This document shows, piece by piece, positions 1 through 10,640 of a stretch of DNA of 64,000 nt. Source of the DNA: Curtobacterium caseinilyticum (GTDB taxonomy: Bacteria > Actinomycetota > Actinomycetes > Actinomycetales > Microbacteriaceae); contig NZ_JAUCMN010000004.1 in the NCBI RefSeq assembly GCF_030363035.1, forward strand, positions 124,001-188,000, in the 5' to 3' direction. Below the pieces are notes generated by a model, which saw nothing but the letters and a program-made list of their open reading frames with translations, ran no database searches and had not been told where the DNA came from. The translations under genes and the position numbers were made by a program. Position 1 is the first letter of the stretch, and each line of letters starts with the position of its first letter.

Positions 1-1012
1 CCGCACGCAGCTTCGCGAAGACGAGCTTGTCGAACAGGGCGTAGCGCGCCCGGAGACCGAGTGGCACCCGACCGGCGGCGACCGCCTCGGAGTGCGCGAC
101 CGCGACGGCTGCGGCCGCGCGGAAGACCCGGCCCTTGCCACCGAGGTCGGCCTTCTGCTCCGCGGAGTTGTAGATCTTCTCGAAGACACGGGGGACCGCG
201 AGCAGGAAGGTCGGCTTGAAGGTCGACACCGCCCGCATGAGGTCGCGGGTGTCCGGTTCGTGGCCGACGAGCACGCCGGTGGAGATCGACATCACCGCGA
301 TGAAGCGGGCGAACACGTGGGCCATCGGGATGAACAGGAGCGTCGACGACCCGTCGGCGACGACCTCCGGCATGGCCTCGGTCGCCCCCTCGACGGTGCC
401 GGTGAAGTTGTCGTGCCGCAGCACGCAGCCCTTCGGCCGGCCGGTGGTGCCGGAGGTGTAGATGATCGTGGCGTCGTCGTGCCCGTGCACGTCGGCCGTG
501 CGGGCGTCGAGCTCGGCGTCGGTGACGGTCTCGCCGAGCCGCACGAGGTCGTCGAGCCCGCCGCCGTCGATCGTCCAGTGCTGCCCGAGGTGCGGCAGGT
601 CCGGGGCGATGGCGGCCACCCGGCGGGCGTGCTCCTCCTGCTCGACGACGATCGCGACGGTCTCCGAGTCGGAGAGGATCCAGCGCACCTGGTCGGGGGA
701 GCTCGTCTCGTACACGGGGACGGAGACGAGGCCGGCGGTCCACACGGCGAAGTCGACGAGCGTCCACTCCAGGCGGGTGCGCGACAGGATGGCGACGTGC
801 GCGCCGGGTGCGAGCCCGGCGGCGACGAACCCCTTCGCGATGCCGCGGACCCGGGCGAGCGTGTCGGCCGCGGTGACCGGGGTCCAGGTGTCGCCGTGCC
901 GCTGGGCCAGGATCGGCCGCTCGGGGGTGCGACGCGCCCGCTCGGAGAGCAGCCGGGCTGCGGAGCCGTGGTCGGGTGCGGAGGTGGGTGCGGGCAGCCG
1001 CTGATCGTTCAC
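1..1012 (-). CDS. Long-chain fatty acid-CoA ligase (FadD15-like), N-terminal part
   Basis: AMP-forming acyl-CoA synthetase that activates fatty acids with ATP and CoA. About 337 codons are present and the C-terminal part lies beyond the window edge. The reverse-strand translation shows the AMP-binding signature YTSGTTGRPKG, followed by a block ending RYALFDKLVFAKLRA, typical of the mycobacterial FadD15 group. The start is GTG at 1012, chosen because AAGGGAG lies just upstream on that strand. The neighbouring PlsC acyltransferase suggests a supply of acyl-CoA for phospholipid synthesis (inference). The gene is divergent from the glucokinase gene. Confidence 0.88.
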   Translation of the reverse strand, partial: MNDQRLPAPTSAPDHGSAARLLSERARRTPERPILAQRHGDTWTPVTAADTLARVRGIAKGFVAAGLAPGAHVAILSRTRLEWTLVDFAVWTAGLVSVPVYETSSPDQVRWILSDSETVAIVVEQEEHARRVAAIAPDLPHLGQHWTIDGGGLDDLVRLGETVTDAELDARTADVHGHDDATIIYTSGTTGRPKGCVLRHDNFTGTVEGATEAMPEVVADGSSTLLFIPMAHVFARFIAVMSISTGVLVGHEPDTRDLMRAVSTFKPTFLLAVPRVFEKIYNSAEQKADLGGKGRVFRAAAAVAVAHSEAVAAGRVPLGLRARYALFDKLVFAKLRA

Positions 1013-1180
1013 GGTTGACTCCCTTGTCGGCCGGTTCGATACGAGGACGCCTCGACGATGAGGCGACACCGCCAGCATACGGGGAGCGATCCGGAGCGGG
1101 GCCGCCCGGACGAGCGGTTCGCAGCACCTCGTCAGCCGTCGTCGCGCGTTCGGTCCAGCCACCGGGAGGCGGTAGGGTCG

Positions 1181-2140
1181 ATGCTCGTGCATGCCATCGG
1201 AATCGACATCGGGGGCACCAAGATCGCGGGTGCGGTCGTCACGGAGCTCGGGGAGATCATCGCCGAGGACCGCGTCGCCACCAACGCGGCGGACCCGGAC
1301 GCCATGCTCGACGACGTCGTGACGATGGTCTCGCGTCTGCGGGCCGCCCACGACGTGGGAGCCGTCGGCGTCGCCGCACCGGGCTTCATCGACGCGTCGC
1401 AGTCGATCGTCTACTACACGCCGAACATCCGGTGGCGGAACGAGCCCCTGCGGCAGAAGCTCCAGGAGCGCCTCGGCGACCTGCACATCACCGTCGACAA
1501 CGACGCGAACGCCGCCGGTTGGGCCGAGTTCCGCTTCGGCGCCGGTCGACTCGTCTCCGACATGACGATGCTCACGATCGGCACGGGCGTCGGCGGCGCG
1601 ATCGTCACCGAGGACCGCCTGTTCCGCGGCGGGTTCGGCACCGGCGGCGAGATCGGCCACCTCCGGATCGTCCCGAACGGCCTGCCCTGCGGATGCGGCG
1701 CCCGCGGCTGCATCGAGCAGTACGGCTCCGGTCGCGCCCTGCAGCGGATGGCGAACGACGTCGCCGACGCCGGCGGCATCGGGTCCGCGCTCGCGGACGC
1801 ACGTGAGCAGAACGGCGGCCACCTCGACGGCGGGATCGTCGGCGACCTGATCCTGGCCGACGACCCGGGTGCCCTCGCGGCCCTGCGGCGTCTCGGTCGT
1901 CACCTCGGCGAGGCCTGCGCGTCGCTCTCGGCCGTGCTCGACCCGCAGCTGTTCGTCTTCGGCGGCGGCGTCGCGAGCGCAGGGGACCGGCTGCTCGAGC
2001 CGATCAAGCAGGCGTACCTGAACAACCTGCCGGCCCGCGGCTACCACCCGGAGCCCGACTTCGTGATCGCCGAGCTCGTGAACGACGCCGGCGTCGTCGG
2101 TGCCGCCGACCTCGCCCGCATCCACGCCCGCACGGCGTAG
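1181..2140 (+). CDS. ROK-family glucokinase
   Basis: Cytoplasmic sugar kinase, probably ATP-dependent glucokinase feeding glucose 6-phosphate into glycolysis. The 319-residue protein has the N-terminal phosphate-binding motif DIGGTK (9-14), a catalytic VDNDAN block near 105-110 and the ROK zinc site formed by H160 and C170/C172/C177 in the pattern CGCGARGC. Length matches actinobacterial glucokinases. The ATG at 1181 is preceded by GGGAGG at a suitable distance. Polyphosphate use (PpgK type) cannot be excluded from sequence alone. Confidence 0.88.
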   Translation: MLVHAIGIDIGGTKIAGAVVTELGEIIAEDRVATNAADPDAMLDDVVTMVSRLRAAHDVGAVGVAAPGFIDASQSIVYYTPNIRWRNEPLRQKLQERLGDLHITVDNDANAAGWAEFRFGAGRLVSDMTMLTIGTGVGGAIVTEDRLFRGGFGTGGEIGHLRIVPNGLPCGCGARGCIEQYGSGRALQRMANDVADAGGIGSALADAREQNGGHLDGGIVGDLILADDPGALAALRRLGRHLGEACASLSAVLDPQLFVFGGGVASAGDRLLEPIKQAYLNNLPARGYHPEPDFVIAELVNDAGVVGAADLARIHARTA

Positions 2141-2181
2141 GGTCACCCCGACGGCACGCGCGTCCCGAACTGGAGTCGACG

Positions 2182-2913
2182 ATGACCTACTGGCTGCTCA
2201 AGAACTTCCTGCTCGGCCCGCTCATCCTCACCCTCTTCCGGCCGTGGGTCATCGGTCGTGAGCACGTGCCCGCCAAGGGCCCGGTGATCTTCGCGTCGAA
2301 CCACATCTCGTTCATCGACTCGGTCATCCTGCCCGCGGTCCTCGACCGGCGGATCTCGTTCCTGGCGAAGAGCGACTACTTCACGGGTCGCGGGCTGAAG
2401 GGCTGGGCGACGAAGACGTTCTTCAACGCCATCGGCCAGCTGCCCATCGACCGCTCCGGTGGCAAGGCGTCCGAGGCGTCGCTCCGCACCGGCCTGCAGG
2501 TCCTCGCCCGGGGCGAGCAGCTCGGCATCTACCCCGAGGGCACCCGCAGCCCCGACGGCAAGCTCTACCGCGGGCGCACCGGCATCGCCCGGATGATCCT
2601 CGAGGGGCGCGTCACGGTGGTGCCGGTCGCGATGATCGGCACCCGTGAGGTCCAGCAGATCGGGCAGAAGTTCCCGAAGTTCAAGCGGGTCGGCGTCGTC
2701 TTCGGCAGGCCGCTCGACTTCTCGCGCTTCGAGGGGTTCGAGACCGACCGCTTCATCCTGCGCAGCGTGACGGACGAGGTCATGCACGAGCTCGCCGGTC
2801 TGAGCCGGCAGGAGTACGTCGACGTCTACGCGACGAGTGTCAAGGAGCGCGCGAGCAGCGCCCGCGAACAGGTCATGAAGGACCGCCGCGGCCCGGTCGC
2901 AGGGCAGTCGTAG
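2182..2913 (+). CDS. 1-acyl-sn-glycerol-3-phosphate acyltransferase (PlsC family)
   Basis: Membrane-associated acyltransferase making phosphatidic acid from lysophosphatidic acid. The 243-residue protein carries the catalytic NHxxxxD motif (NHISFID, 40-46) and the substrate motif PEGTRSPDG, in the family's usual order. A hydrophobic N-terminal stretch (about 4-19) probably anchors it. A CTGGAG ribosome-binding site precedes ATG 2182. It lies between the glucokinase and DAHP synthase genes, as in other actinobacteria where plsC is near aroG. The exact acyl acceptor is inferred from the family. Confidence 0.88.
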   Translation: MTYWLLKNFLLGPLILTLFRPWVIGREHVPAKGPVIFASNHISFIDSVILPAVLDRRISFLAKSDYFTGRGLKGWATKTFFNAIGQLPIDRSGGKASEASLRTGLQVLARGEQLGIYPEGTRSPDGKLYRGRTGIARMILEGRVTVVPVAMIGTREVQQIGQKFPKFKRVGVVFGRPLDFSRFEGFETDRFILRSVTDEVMHELAGLSRQEYVDVYATSVKERASSAREQVMKDRRGPVAGQS

Positions 2914-2951
2914 CCCGAGTCACACGGCAGCGGGGCGTCGCGCTCGGACGG

Positions 2952-2957
2952 TAGGAT
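2952..2957 (+). promoter_or_regulatory. -10 box upstream of DAHP synthase gene
   Basis: TAGGAT fits the actinobacterial -10 pattern TAnnnT and lies about 60 nt before the TTG start at 3018. No convincing -35 is visible. The leader between them can pair CTCCG with CGGAG around an 8-nt loop. Confidence 0.4.
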
Positions 2958-3017
2958 CTGAGGACTCCGGCCCCGGTCGGAGCCCGTCCCACCGACCCAG
3001 AACACCGAGGTACCGCC

Positions 3018-4403
3018 TTGATCGAGTCGACCGACTTCGTCGCCCTGCAGGATCCGGACGTCATCGGGGGCCTCGACCACTGGCGGACCCTGCCGATCAA
3101 GCAGCAGCCGACCTGGCCGGACCCCGCGGCGGCCGAGGCTGCCTCGGCGGAGATCGCCACGCTGCCGCCGCTCGTCTTCGCGGGCGAGGTCGACAACCTG
3201 CGCGACCGGCTCGCGGTCGCGGCGTCCGGCGGCGCCTTCCTGCTGCAGGGCGGCGACTGCGCCGAGACCTTCGCGGGCGCGACCGCCGACTCCATCCGCG
3301 ACCGCGTCAAGACGATCCTGCAGATGGCCGTCGTGCTGACGTACGGCGCGTCGATGCCGGTCATCAAGATGGGCCGGATGGCCGGGCAGTTCGCCAAGCC
3401 CCGGTCGAGTGACCTCGAGACCCGCGGCGACGTCACCCTGCCGGCGTACCGCGGCGACATCGTCAACGGGTACGACTTCACGCCGGAGAGCCGCCAGGCC
3501 GATCCCCGCCGACTCGTCCAGGGCTACCACACCGCGGCGTCCACCCTGAACCTCGTGCGCGCGTTCACGCAGGGCGGCTTCGCGGACCTGCGCCAGGTGC
3601 ACTCCTGGAACAAGGGCTTCGCGTCGAACCCGGCCAACGCCCGCTACGAGCACCTCGCGCAGGAGATCGACCGCGCCATCCGCTTCATGGGTGCGTGCGG
3701 CGCCGACTTCGAGGCCCTGAAGCACGTCGAGTTCTACGCCTCGCACGAGGGGCTGCTCATGGACTACGAGCGCCCGATGACCCGCATCGACTCGCGCTCG
3801 GGGCAGGCCTACGACACGTCGGGGCACTTCATCTGGATCGGAGAGCGGACCCGCGACATCGACGGTGCGCACGTGGACTTCCTGTCGCGCGTGCGGAACC
3901 CGATCGGCGTCAAGCTCGGCCCGACCACGAGCGTCGACGACATGAAGGCGCTCGTCGACAAGCTCGACCCCGAGCGCGAGCCCGGCCGCCTGACGTTCAT
4001 CACCCGCATGGGTGCCGGCAGGATCCGCGACGAGCTGCCGAAGCTGCTCGAGGCGATCAAGGGCATGGACGCCAACCCGCTGTGGGTCACCGACCCGATG
4101 CACGGCAACGGCCTGACCACGCCGACCGGCTACAAGACCCGCCGCTTTGACGACGTCGTCGACGAGGTCCTCGGGTTCTTCGAGGCGCACCGGCAGGTCG
4201 GGACGTACCCGGGCGGCATGCACGTCGAGCTGACCGGAGACGACGTCACCGAGTGCCTGGGTGGGTCGGAGCAGATCGACGAGGCGACGCTGGCGACCCG
4301 CTACGAGTCGCTCTGCGACCCGCGGCTGAACCACATGCAGTCCCTCGAGCTGGCCTTCCTGGTGGCCGAGGAGCTGAGCGCCCACCCGTACGTGCGTCCG
4401 TAG
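3018..4403 (+). CDS. aroG: 3-deoxy-7-phosphoheptulonate synthase, class II
   Basis: First enzyme of the shikimate pathway: condenses phosphoenolpyruvate and erythrose 4-phosphate to DAHP. The 461-residue protein is of the plant/actinobacterial class II type, with the conserved GGDCAETF block, the HSWNKGF segment and the C-terminal GGMHVELTGDDVTEC block. The length is usual for class II enzymes. The start is TTG at 3018; the N-terminus read from it (LQDPDVIGGLDHWRTLP) looks typical for the family. The gene converges on the PASTA kinase gene, with a perfect 50-bp palindrome between them. Confidence 0.95.
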   Translation: MIESTDFVALQDPDVIGGLDHWRTLPIKQQPTWPDPAAAEAASAEIATLPPLVFAGEVDNLRDRLAVAASGGAFLLQGGDCAETFAGATADSIRDRVKTILQMAVVLTYGASMPVIKMGRMAGQFAKPRSSDLETRGDVTLPAYRGDIVNGYDFTPESRQADPRRLVQGYHTAASTLNLVRAFTQGGFADLRQVHSWNKGFASNPANARYEHLAQEIDRAIRFMGACGADFEALKHVEFYASHEGLLMDYERPMTRIDSRSGQAYDTSGHFIWIGERTRDIDGAHVDFLSRVRNPIGVKLGPTTSVDDMKALVDKLDPEREPGRLTFITRMGAGRIRDELPKLLEAIKGMDANPLWVTDPMHGNGLTTPTGYKTRRFDDVVDEVLGFFEAHRQVGTYPGGMHVELTGDDVTECLGGSEQIDEATLATRYESLCDPRLNHMQSLELAFLVAEELSAHPYVRP

Positions 4404-4414
4404 GTCGCGCCGCA

Positions 4415-4464
4415 GGACGGACGGGAGGCACGGTGCCAGCTGGCACCGTGCCTCCCGTCCGTCC
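4415..4464. repeat. 50-bp perfect palindrome, GACGGGAGGC family; likely bidirectional terminator
   Basis: Perfect inverted repeat centred at 4439/4440 with arms GGACGGACGGGAGGCACGGT and complement, and AGCT at the centre. It lies between convergent aroG and the PASTA kinase gene, so it may terminate transcription from both sides, although there is no T-tract. The GACGGGAGGC...GCCTCCCGTC core recurs at least ten more times in this window. Confidence 0.85.
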
Positions 4465-4549
4465 CGTGCGCGTCCCGCGTGCCGACGACGGAGCTGGTCC
4501 GCACCGTGAGCCGCGCCGCGGTGCGCCGCCGCGGCGCCGCGCCGCGCGG

Positions 4550-6574
<2,025 letters not shown>

Positions 6575-6581
6575 CGGCGGC

Positions 6582-6587
6582 ATTCTA
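6582..6587 (-). promoter_or_regulatory. -10 box of leaderless PASTA kinase transcript
   Basis: TAGAAT on the minus strand, followed by 7 nt and then ATG at 6574. This spacing puts the transcription start at the start codon. Confidence 0.6.
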
Positions 6588-6713
6588 CGAAGGCGTCCTG
6601 GCCGCGCCCGACCTGACGCACCGGTCGTGATCCAATCTCGATCTCGAGGATGACTCGCTCCGTCGCACGGCCAGGGCGCGGTGCCGCGCCGGGACGCCCC
6701 GAGGGCGACAGGA

Positions 6714-7982
6714 TCAGAGCGAGGCCAGCAGGGCGCGCGCGGTCTGCTCCCACTTGGCGTACTCGTTCGGGTACGCCGACACCTGCACGGCCTGCGCCGC
6801 AGCGGTCAGGCTCATCGAGGACCAACCCCGGACGCCGAGCAGACCGCGGGTCTTGCCCGGGTTGCCCGAGTAGAACAGCTCGGCCGCGGTCGCCGGGTCC
6901 TGGAGCGCGGCGGCCGTGCCCCAGCCCTGGCTCGGACGCTGCTGGAAGAGGCCGACGGAGTCGCGGTCGCCGTGCGACAGGTTGCGGAGGCTCGACTCCT
7001 GCAGTGCGGCGGCCAGGGCGATCACGATGCCCCGGTCCGGCACGCCGAGGGTGCGACCGACGGCGACGATCGTCGCGGCGTTCCGGCGCTGCTCACCGGT
7101 CAGCTCGACGCCGTTGACGCTGCCGACCGTGGTCGTGACGGCGCCGCCCGTGGGCGTGGTCGTCGGCTTCGTGGTCGCGGTCGGGAGGACCAGGGTCTTC
7201 CCCGCGTAGATCGTGCTCGTGTAGCTCAGGCCGTTCGCCGCCAGGAGCGCCTTGACGGACACGCCGTGCTTCGCCGCGATGCCGCCGATGGTGTCGCCGG
7301 CGACGATCTTCACGCTCGTGGCGCGCGACGGTGCCGCGGGAGCGGTGCTCGCGACCGGCGCCGGCGTCACGGCGCTGCCGGCGCGGGGGATCGTCAGGGT
7401 CTGCCCGGGGTAGATGACCGAGCGCTGCGTGAGGCCGTTCGCCGCGAGGATCGACGAGGTCGACACGCCGACGCGGGCTGCGATGCCGGAGACCGTGTCA
7501 CCGGACTTCACGTGGTAGCTGCCGCTCCCCGTCGCGGTCGACTTCGCGGGCGCCGCCGCGGTCGCGGCCGGCTTCGACGACAGGTGCAGCGTCTGACCGG
7601 GGTGGATGATCGTGTTCCACCCGAGGCCGTTCCGGACGAGCACCTCCTGCGCGGAGAGCCCGAACCGCGCGGCGATGCCGGAGACCGTGTCGCCCTGACG
7701 GACCGTGTAGGTGGTCGGGGCCTTGGAGACGGCCGCGACGGTGGTGACGGTCGTCGTCGCCGGCCGGGCCACGGCCGTGCCGAACACCGGACGGTCGCCG
7801 ACGTTGCGGTCCTCGTCGACGTGCCGCTTCTTCGCAGCGTCGTCGTCGTGCCGCGGCTCGGCGTGCGCGATGGGGCCGGTCAGGCCCGCGGTGACCGCGA
7901 TCGTGCCGGCGAGGACGATCGGCATGGTGGCGAACCGGGCGGATCGAGCGCGTCGGGCGACGTCGTCTGCAGCGTTGTCCAC
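6714..7982 (-). CDS. Secreted LysM protein with C-terminal transglycosylase-like domain
   Basis: Probable exported peptidoglycan-binding and remodelling protein, 422 residues. An N-terminal basic region plus hydrophobic segment (about 20-41, ending AHAEP) looks like a signal peptide. Three LysM repeats follow at about 91-134, 155-199 and 223-267, each with a GDT...GIA core, separated by Ala/Thr/Pro linkers. The C-terminal domain (about 295-422) has a glutamate in LQESSLRN and the motif DSVGLFQQRP, resembling lytic-transglycosylase-like folds. GTG 7982 was chosen because AGGAG precedes it and the signal peptide starts shortly after; the frame is open further upstream but without these features. 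Enzymatic activity is inferred. Confidence 0.82.
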   Translation of the reverse strand: MDNAADDVARRARSARFATMPIVLAGTIAVTAGLTGPIAHAEPRHDDDAAKKRHVDEDRNVGDRPVFGTAVARPATTTVTTVAAVSKAPTTYTVRQGDTVSGIAARFGLSAQEVLVRNGLGWNTIIHPGQTLHLSSKPAATAAAPAKSTATGSGSYHVKSGDTVSGIAARVGVSTSSILAANGLTQRSVIYPGQTLTIPRAGSAVTPAPVASTAPAAPSRATSVKIVAGDTIGGIAAKHGVSVKALLAANGLSYTSTIYAGKTLVLPTATTKPTTTPTGGAVTTTVGSVNGVELTGEQRRNAATIVAVGRTLGVPDRGIVIALAAALQESSLRNLSHGDRDSVGLFQQRPSQGWGTAAALQDPATAAELFYSGNPGKTRGLLGVRGWSSMSLTAAAQAVQVSAYPNEYAKWEQTARALLASL

Positions 7983-8143
7983 GGGGGGTGTCTCCTGTCC
8001 TGGGTGAGCCGTGCGCGGGTGCGAGCACTCACAGGTGGCTCCACGCTGACATGGCGTGATTCCCAAGTCAACCAGAGAGCACGATGTTGCGCGTGTGACT
8101 CGTGTGACCAGTCGGGGGGACCACGACCGCTCGACCGCTCTGG

Positions 8144-8149
8144 CAACAT
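8144..8149 (+). promoter_or_regulatory. Possible -10 box of leaderless transcript
   Basis: CAACAT followed by 7 nt and GTG 8157. The first base departs from TAnnnT, so this is weaker than the other leaderless candidates in the window. Confidence 0.35.
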
Positions 8150-8156
8150 GGGATCC

Positions 8157-8513
8157 GTGAGCGCTGCACCCACCGACGACACGACCCTCTCCGAGCGCTG
8201 GCTGACGGTGCCGGACCTGGTGGACCTGCTCGGGGTGACCCCCGGCCGGATCCACCGCCTGTTCGAGCAGAAGACGCTGCTGCCCGCCCGCGTCGACGGC
8301 ATCCTGCGGGTGCCGAGTGAGTTCCTGGACGGCGACGAGCCGCTGCCGGAGCTCCGGGGCACCCTCGTCGTGCTCGGCGACAACGGGTTCTCCGACGACG
8401 AGGCCGTGCGGTGGATGCTCTCCGACGAGCCGGCCCTCGGCACCTCGCCCATCGCGGCGCTGCGCGCCGGCCGCAAGGCCGAGGTGCGCCGCATCGCGCA
8501 GTCCCTCCTGTAG
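8157..8513 (+). CDS. Rv2175c-type DNA-binding protein, likely PASTA-kinase substrate
   Basis: Small protein of 118 residues with a winged-helix-like N-terminal half (LSERWLTVPDLVDLLGVTPG) and a conserved C-terminal part (DNGFSDDEAVRWM, RAGRKAEVRRIAQ). It matches what I recall of the mycobacterial Rv2175c family, a DNA-binding protein phosphorylated by PknL on an N-terminal threonine; here the N-terminus has several threonines. GTG 8157 is preferred for its leaderless context; ATG 8148 is in frame and adds three residues. The gene is divergent from the LysM gene and close to the kinase gene. DNA targets are unknown. Confidence 0.75.
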   Translation: MSAAPTDDTTLSERWLTVPDLVDLLGVTPGRIHRLFEQKTLLPARVDGILRVPSEFLDGDEPLPELRGTLVVLGDNGFSDDEAVRWMLSDEPALGTSPIAALRAGRKAEVRRIAQSLL

Positions 8514-8540
8514 TCGGCCCGTCCGGACCGACCGCTCCCA

Positions 8541-8592
8541 CTGACGGACGGGAGGCCCGTGGCGACGTCGCCACGGGCCTCCCGTCCGTCAG
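8541..8592. repeat. 52-bp perfect palindrome, GACGGGAGGC family; likely bidirectional terminator
   Basis: Perfect inverted repeat centred at 8566/8567, arms CTGACGGACGGGAGGCCCGT and complement. It fills the gap between the convergent Rv2175c-type and polyprenyl synthase genes and shares its outer arm with the palindrome at 4415. Confidence 0.85.
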
Positions 8593-8604
8593 GTGGTCGG
8601 TCGG

Positions 8605-9723
8605 CTACGCGACCCGGCGGCTCACCGTGTCGGCCAGCGACACGAGCTGCTCGCGCGCCGACGGCGTCAGCGGAGCGGCCGCGAGCGCGGCCTTGGCGCG
8701 CTGCACGTGCCGGTCGATCGACCGCTCGACCGCCGCGACCGCACCCGACTCGGTGAGCGTGGCACGGAGCATCTGCACCTGGTCCTCGTCGAGCTCGGGG
8801 TCGCCGAGCAGCTCGTCGAGGAGCTGGCGGGGGCCCGACGGCAGTGCCTTGCGGGCCGAGGCGATGAGGACGGTGCGCTTGCCCTCACGGAGGTCGTCGC
8901 CGGCGGGCTTGCCGGTGACCCCGGGGTCGCCGAACACGCCGAGCAGGTCGTCGCGCAGCTGGTAGGCGACGCCGAGCGGCAGACCGAAGGAGCGGAGCCC
9001 CTCGAGCTGGGCCTCGGACGCGCCGGCGACCAGGGCGCCGATCACGAGGGGCGCCTCGATCGAGTACTTGGCGGACTTGAAGACGATGACGCGCTGCGCC
9101 CGGACCAGGTGCTCGGACTCGTCGATCGTCGGCCAGGCGGTCTCCTCGTGCACGTCGAGGTACTGCCCCGCCGTCACGTCGAGCCGCATGGTGTGGAACT
9201 CCTGGCGGACGATCCGCGCCCGCGCGGGGTCGAGCAGGGCGAGGCCCTCGTCGAAGACCGAGTCGCTCAGCGAGAGCAGCACGTCGCCGAGCAGCAGCGC
9301 CGAGTTCGTGCCGTACAGCGCGCGGTCGCCCACCCAGCCGGACTCCTCGTGCAGGGACTCGAAGCGGCGGTGGGCCGCCGGACGACCACGGCGGGTGTCC
9401 GACCGGTCCATGATGTCGTCGTGCACGAGCGCCGCGGCGTGGAAGACCTCGAGCGCTGCCGCGACGGTCACGACCGCCTCGGCCGTGGTCTGACGGGAGC
9501 CCTCGGCGAGGGGGTCGAACGACCCGGACCGACCGGCCACGGACTGCCAGCCCCAGTAGCAGAACAGGGCGCGGAAGCGCTTGCCGCCGGACAGCAGGTC
9601 ACGGGCGTAGCGGTCGAACGGCTCGAGGTCGGGGCTGATGGCGAGGAGCCGTTCACGTTGCTCGTCGAGGGCCCGTTCGACCCGCGCCGATACGAGGTCC
9701 ACTAATCGCGTACTCTCAGCCAC
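8605..9723 (-). CDS. Polyprenyl diphosphate synthase (geranylgeranyl-PP synthase type)
   Basis: Trans-prenyltransferase that extends allylic diphosphates with isopentenyl diphosphate, supplying precursors for quinones, carotenoids or carrier lipids. The 372-residue protein has the first aspartate-rich motif DDIMD (102-106) followed by RRGRPAAHRR and the second motif DDLLG (258-262). The position beside the PASTA kinase region parallels mycobacterial idsA2. The start is GTG 9723, with TAGGGT 7 nt upstream on the same strand, a leaderless layout. Chain length cannot be set from sequence alone; GGPP is the family's commonest product. Confidence 0.88.
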   Translation of the reverse strand: MAESTRLVDLVSARVERALDEQRERLLAISPDLEPFDRYARDLLSGGKRFRALFCYWGWQSVAGRSGSFDPLAEGSRQTTAEAVVTVAAALEVFHAAALVHDDIMDRSDTRRGRPAAHRRFESLHEESGWVGDRALYGTNSALLLGDVLLSLSDSVFDEGLALLDPARARIVRQEFHTMRLDVTAGQYLDVHEETAWPTIDESEHLVRAQRVIVFKSAKYSIEAPLVIGALVAGASEAQLEGLRSFGLPLGVAYQLRDDLLGVFGDPGVTGKPAGDDLREGKRTVLIASARKALPSGPRQLLDELLGDPELDEDQVQMLRATLTESGAVAAVERSIDRHVQRAKAALAAAPLTPSAREQLVSLADTVSRRVA

Positions 9724-9730
9724 GGTCCCT

Positions 9731-9736
9731 ACCCTA
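9731..9736 (-). promoter_or_regulatory. -10 box of leaderless polyprenyl synthase transcript
   Basis: TAGGGT on the minus strand, then AGGGACC and the GTG start at 9723, giving the 7-nt spacing of a leaderless mRNA. Confidence 0.6.
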
Positions 9737-9753
9737 GTGGAGCGGTCGAGACA

Positions 9754-9759
9754 TAGAAT
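9754..9759 (+). promoter_or_regulatory. -10 box upstream of DUF3040 gene
   Basis: TAGAAT matches the -10 pattern and lies about 90 nt before ATG 9850, divergent from the polyprenyl synthase promoter. Confidence 0.45.
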
Positions 9760-9849
9760 CGGTCCACTTCAGCGGTGCCGCTACCCGGCGGCGGCGCGGC
9801 ACACCAGCGGTCACCCAGACAGCATCCCCAGGAACAAGAGGGAAACAAG

Positions 9850-10248
9850 ATGCCACTCTCGGAGCAAGAGCAGCGACTCCTCGAAGAGATGGAGCGGAGC
9901 CTCTACCAGAACGACTCCGACTTCGTGGCGCGTGTCACGCGTCGTCAGGGCCGAGCGAGCTACACCTCGATCACCATCGGCGTGCTCGGCGCCCTCGTGG
10001 GCATCGGGATCGTGGTCCTCGCACTCGCCCTCAAGCAGCCGTGGCTCGGTCTGCCCGGGTTCGTCGTCATGCTCGCCGGCGTGCTCTACGCGCTGCGCCC
10101 GGGCATGCGGATGCCGAAGGCCGGGGCGACGACGCCGCGGTCCGGTGTCCCGAAGCCCGGACGTCCCGCGCGGCCGTCGTCCGGCGGATCGTTCATGGAC
10201 CGCATGAACGAGCGCTGGGACAAGCGCAACGACCCGGGCAACCAGTAG
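9850..10248 (+). CDS. DUF3040 membrane protein
   Basis: Small membrane protein of 132 residues. The N-terminus (MPLSEQEQRLLEEMERSLY) is the DUF3040 signature, and two hydrophobic segments follow at about 41-60 and 64-78. The C-terminus is basic and Gly/Pro-rich. Function is unknown; a DUF3040 gene commonly sits just upstream of mraZ in actinobacteria, suggesting a role linked to division or envelope (inference). GGAAACAAG precedes the ATG as a weak ribosome-binding site. A strong hairpin follows the stop. Confidence 0.85.
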   Translation: MPLSEQEQRLLEEMERSLYQNDSDFVARVTRRQGRASYTSITIGVLGALVGIGIVVLALALKQPWLGLPGFVVMLAGVLYALRPGMRMPKAGATTPRSGVPKPGRPARPSSGGSFMDRMNERWDKRNDPGNQ

Positions 10249-10270
10249 CGGGTCCTCCACACACCTCCAC

Positions 10271-10302
10271 AGCGGGGCCGGTCCATCGGGACCGGCCCCG
10301 CT
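10271..10302 (+). terminator. Terminator hairpin after DUF3040 gene
   Basis: Perfect 14-bp stem AGCGGGGCCGGTCC with a 4-nt ATCG loop, starting 23 nt after the stop codon. There is no T-run, as is usual in high-GC actinobacteria. Confidence 0.75.
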
Positions 10303-10335
10303 GTCGTGTTCGGGGTCTCCGCAGCGCAGCGGGCA

Positions 10336-10564
10336 TCCCTGACGGGGATCGGGTGTCCGTGGTCGGTTCGGGCCTCCGTGGTCGGCTCGGGCCTCCCTGG
10401 TGCGATCGGGCGTCCCTGGTCGGTTCGGGCCTCCGTGGTCGGCTCGGGCGTACCTGGTGCGATCGGGCTTCCCTGGTCGGCTCGGGCGTACTTGGTCGGT
10501 TCGGGCGTACCTGGTCGGACCGGGCGTACCTGGTCGGACCGGGCGTACCTGGTCGGACGGGACC
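10336..10564. repeat. 19-bp tandem repeat array, about 12 units
   Basis: Units of the form TMCSTGGTCGGTTCGGGCG follow one another head to tail from 10356 to 10564, with a degenerate 20-bp unit in front. Variation falls mainly at the GGTCGGTTC versus GGTGCGATC positions and at the TCC/TAC start. The 19-bp period is not a multiple of three and no coding frame fits, so this is a non-coding minisatellite. Confidence 0.9.
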
Positions 10565-10640
10565 ACCGGGTACGCCCGGTTCCACTTTCCATCAAGCGCG
10601 TCATGGGAAGGAACGGGCGCTGGCGGCAGCAGGGCGACCG

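Noticed and set aside
92-1018. 308-residue plus-strand frame at the window start
   Set aside because: The minus strand encodes an acyl-CoA ligase with YTSGTTGRPKG; the plus frame is its shadow.
10336-10564. CRISPR array
   Set aside because: Units are contiguous 19-bp repeats without unique spacers, and no cas genes are present.
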